Source: Pedobacter chitinilyticus (lineage in GTDB: Bacteria > Bacteroidota > Bacteroidia > Sphingobacteriales > Sphingobacteriaceae). From it: 64,000 nt of DNA. The stretch spans positions 142,881-206,880 of the forward strand of contig NZ_QMHN01000008.1 in NCBI RefSeq assembly GCF_003313385.1, read 5' to 3'. The position numbers were made by a program, and so were the translations under genes. The notes beneath the pieces were generated by a model. The model ran no database searches. It had not been told where the DNA came from and saw nothing but the letters and a program-made list of their open reading frames with translations. This document shows positions 63,630 through 64,000 of this stretch, one piece after another. Position 1 is the first letter of the stretch, and every line of letters starts with the position of its first letter.

Positions 63630-63809
63630 AATACCCAAAAATGAGGGTAACCTTAAAAAGCGCACTAAAGAAACAATTTTATTTTACTGAAAAACAAATA
63701 GTTAAAGCAAAAATTGAAATTTTATATTTTTTATTGGGTTACCTTTTAACAATTAGCGTATTAACTAGCAATTAATTAATTTATACAATAGTTTAAACTC
63801 AAAATTAAA

Positions 63810-64000
63810 ATGAAAAACTTATTCAAATTTGGCTTTTTAGCTTTAGCATTATCTTTAACTGTAGTTGCTTGTTCTTCTGAGAAAAAAGCTGAAGGTACTG
63901 ACACTATCGGTTCTGATACTACTGTAACTGCTGATACTACAGTAAAAGATACAGTTGTTAAAACTGACACTACTGTTGTTGATTCAACTGTAAAACACTA
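63810..64000 (+). CDS. Small Asp/Thr-rich lipoprotein, copy 3 (cut in stop codon)
   Basis: All 63 codons are in the window; only the last base of the expected TAG stop is missing at the right edge. The product differs from copy 2 at only a few positions in the DTTV tail (TIGSDTTVTADTTVKDTVVK). It has the same signal peptide and lipobox, and the same upstream block as copy 2. The array may continue beyond the window. Confidence 0.85.
   Translation, partial: MKNLFKFGFLALALSLTVVACSSEKKAEGTDTIGSDTTVTADTTVKDTVVKTDTTVVDSTVKH

Larger units (their letters stand above)
63231..64000. repeat. Tandem 414-base units carrying the small lipoprotein gene
   Basis: Unit 63231-63644 and the next, 63645-64000 (cut by the window end), align along their whole length. 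Each begins GGGTAACCTTAAAAAG, then has an AACAATTTTAT..TTACTGAAAAACAAA stretch, GGGTTACCTTTT, an AATTAATTAATT spacer, the lipoprotein gene and a terminator. The copy at 62962 shares the gene and part of the upstream region but has diverged more. Confidence 0.9.

Noticed and set aside
1..64000. CRISPR array or prophage
   Set aside because: No regularly spaced direct repeats with unique spacers, cas genes or phage structural genes were seen; the repeats present are palindromic intergenic elements or a gene-containing tandem array.

Overview
The window looks like a chromosome segment of a Bacteroidota bacterium, most likely a Pedobacter-like member of the Sphingobacteriaceae. The reasons are SusC/SusD and FecI/FecR/TonB-receptor clusters, a CzcA-TolC fusion typical of the phylum, Bacteroidota-type TAnnTTTG promoter boxes, A-rich leaders instead of Shine-Dalgarno sites, and tRNA genes without an encoded CCA. 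No phage, integrase, transposase, rRNA or CRISPR array was seen.

Region 1 (1-10027, all minus strand) is a surface-protein operon. An ECF sigma factor and a FecR-type anti-sigma factor precede an STN-type TonB-dependent receptor. After it come a DUF4397-like lipoprotein, an unrecognised lipoprotein and two fasciclin-domain lipoproteins, with stop/start overlaps between the first genes. No SusD is present. Region 2 (10155-13083) is an AraC regulator plus a zinc alcohol dehydrogenase, bracketed by related, same-orientation clusters of intergenic repeats. Region 3 (13095-20066, minus) is a heavy-metal efflux locus: adaptor, RND pump fused to its TolC-like outer-membrane partner, a small His/Asp-rich protein and a PRMT-like methyltransferase. 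Region 4 (20173-24562) holds a lone SIR2-domain protein, a Pmp3-like peptide, a Tat-exported alkaline phosphatase, a very basic unknown protein and a PepSY fragment, among several copies of a palindromic repeat. Region 5 (24773-28831) has a glycoside-hydrolase-like lipoprotein with a beta-trefoil, an SDR and a second AraC regulator.

Region 6 (28832-49604) is a xylan/xylo-oligosaccharide utilisation locus. It contains SusC, SusD, a decayed second SusC, GH43, GH31, GH43, a LacI regulator, xylulokinase, xylose isomerase, a sodium/sugar symporter and a convergent GH3. The same palindrome, core TGCAATCGATTGCA, lies before susC, xylB and the GH3 gene. This makes a coherent LacI-type regulon covering surface binding, periplasmic cleavage, import, isomerisation and phosphorylation.

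Region 7 (49935-60664) is mostly housekeeping: a membrane protein, tRNA-Pro and tRNA-Ser, a PgpH-like HD phosphodiesterase, an SPFH protein with an Arc-like ribbon-helix-helix partner, a thiolase, a secreted unknown, a POT transporter with a large soluble insertion, a 1-Cys peroxiredoxin and a DUF72 protein. Region 8 (60684-64000) has an ECF sigma factor paired with an unusual fusion of an anti-sigma-like N-terminus, a membrane helix and a trypsin-like protease. It ends in a tandem array of three nearly identical small lipoproteins that probably continues past the window edge.
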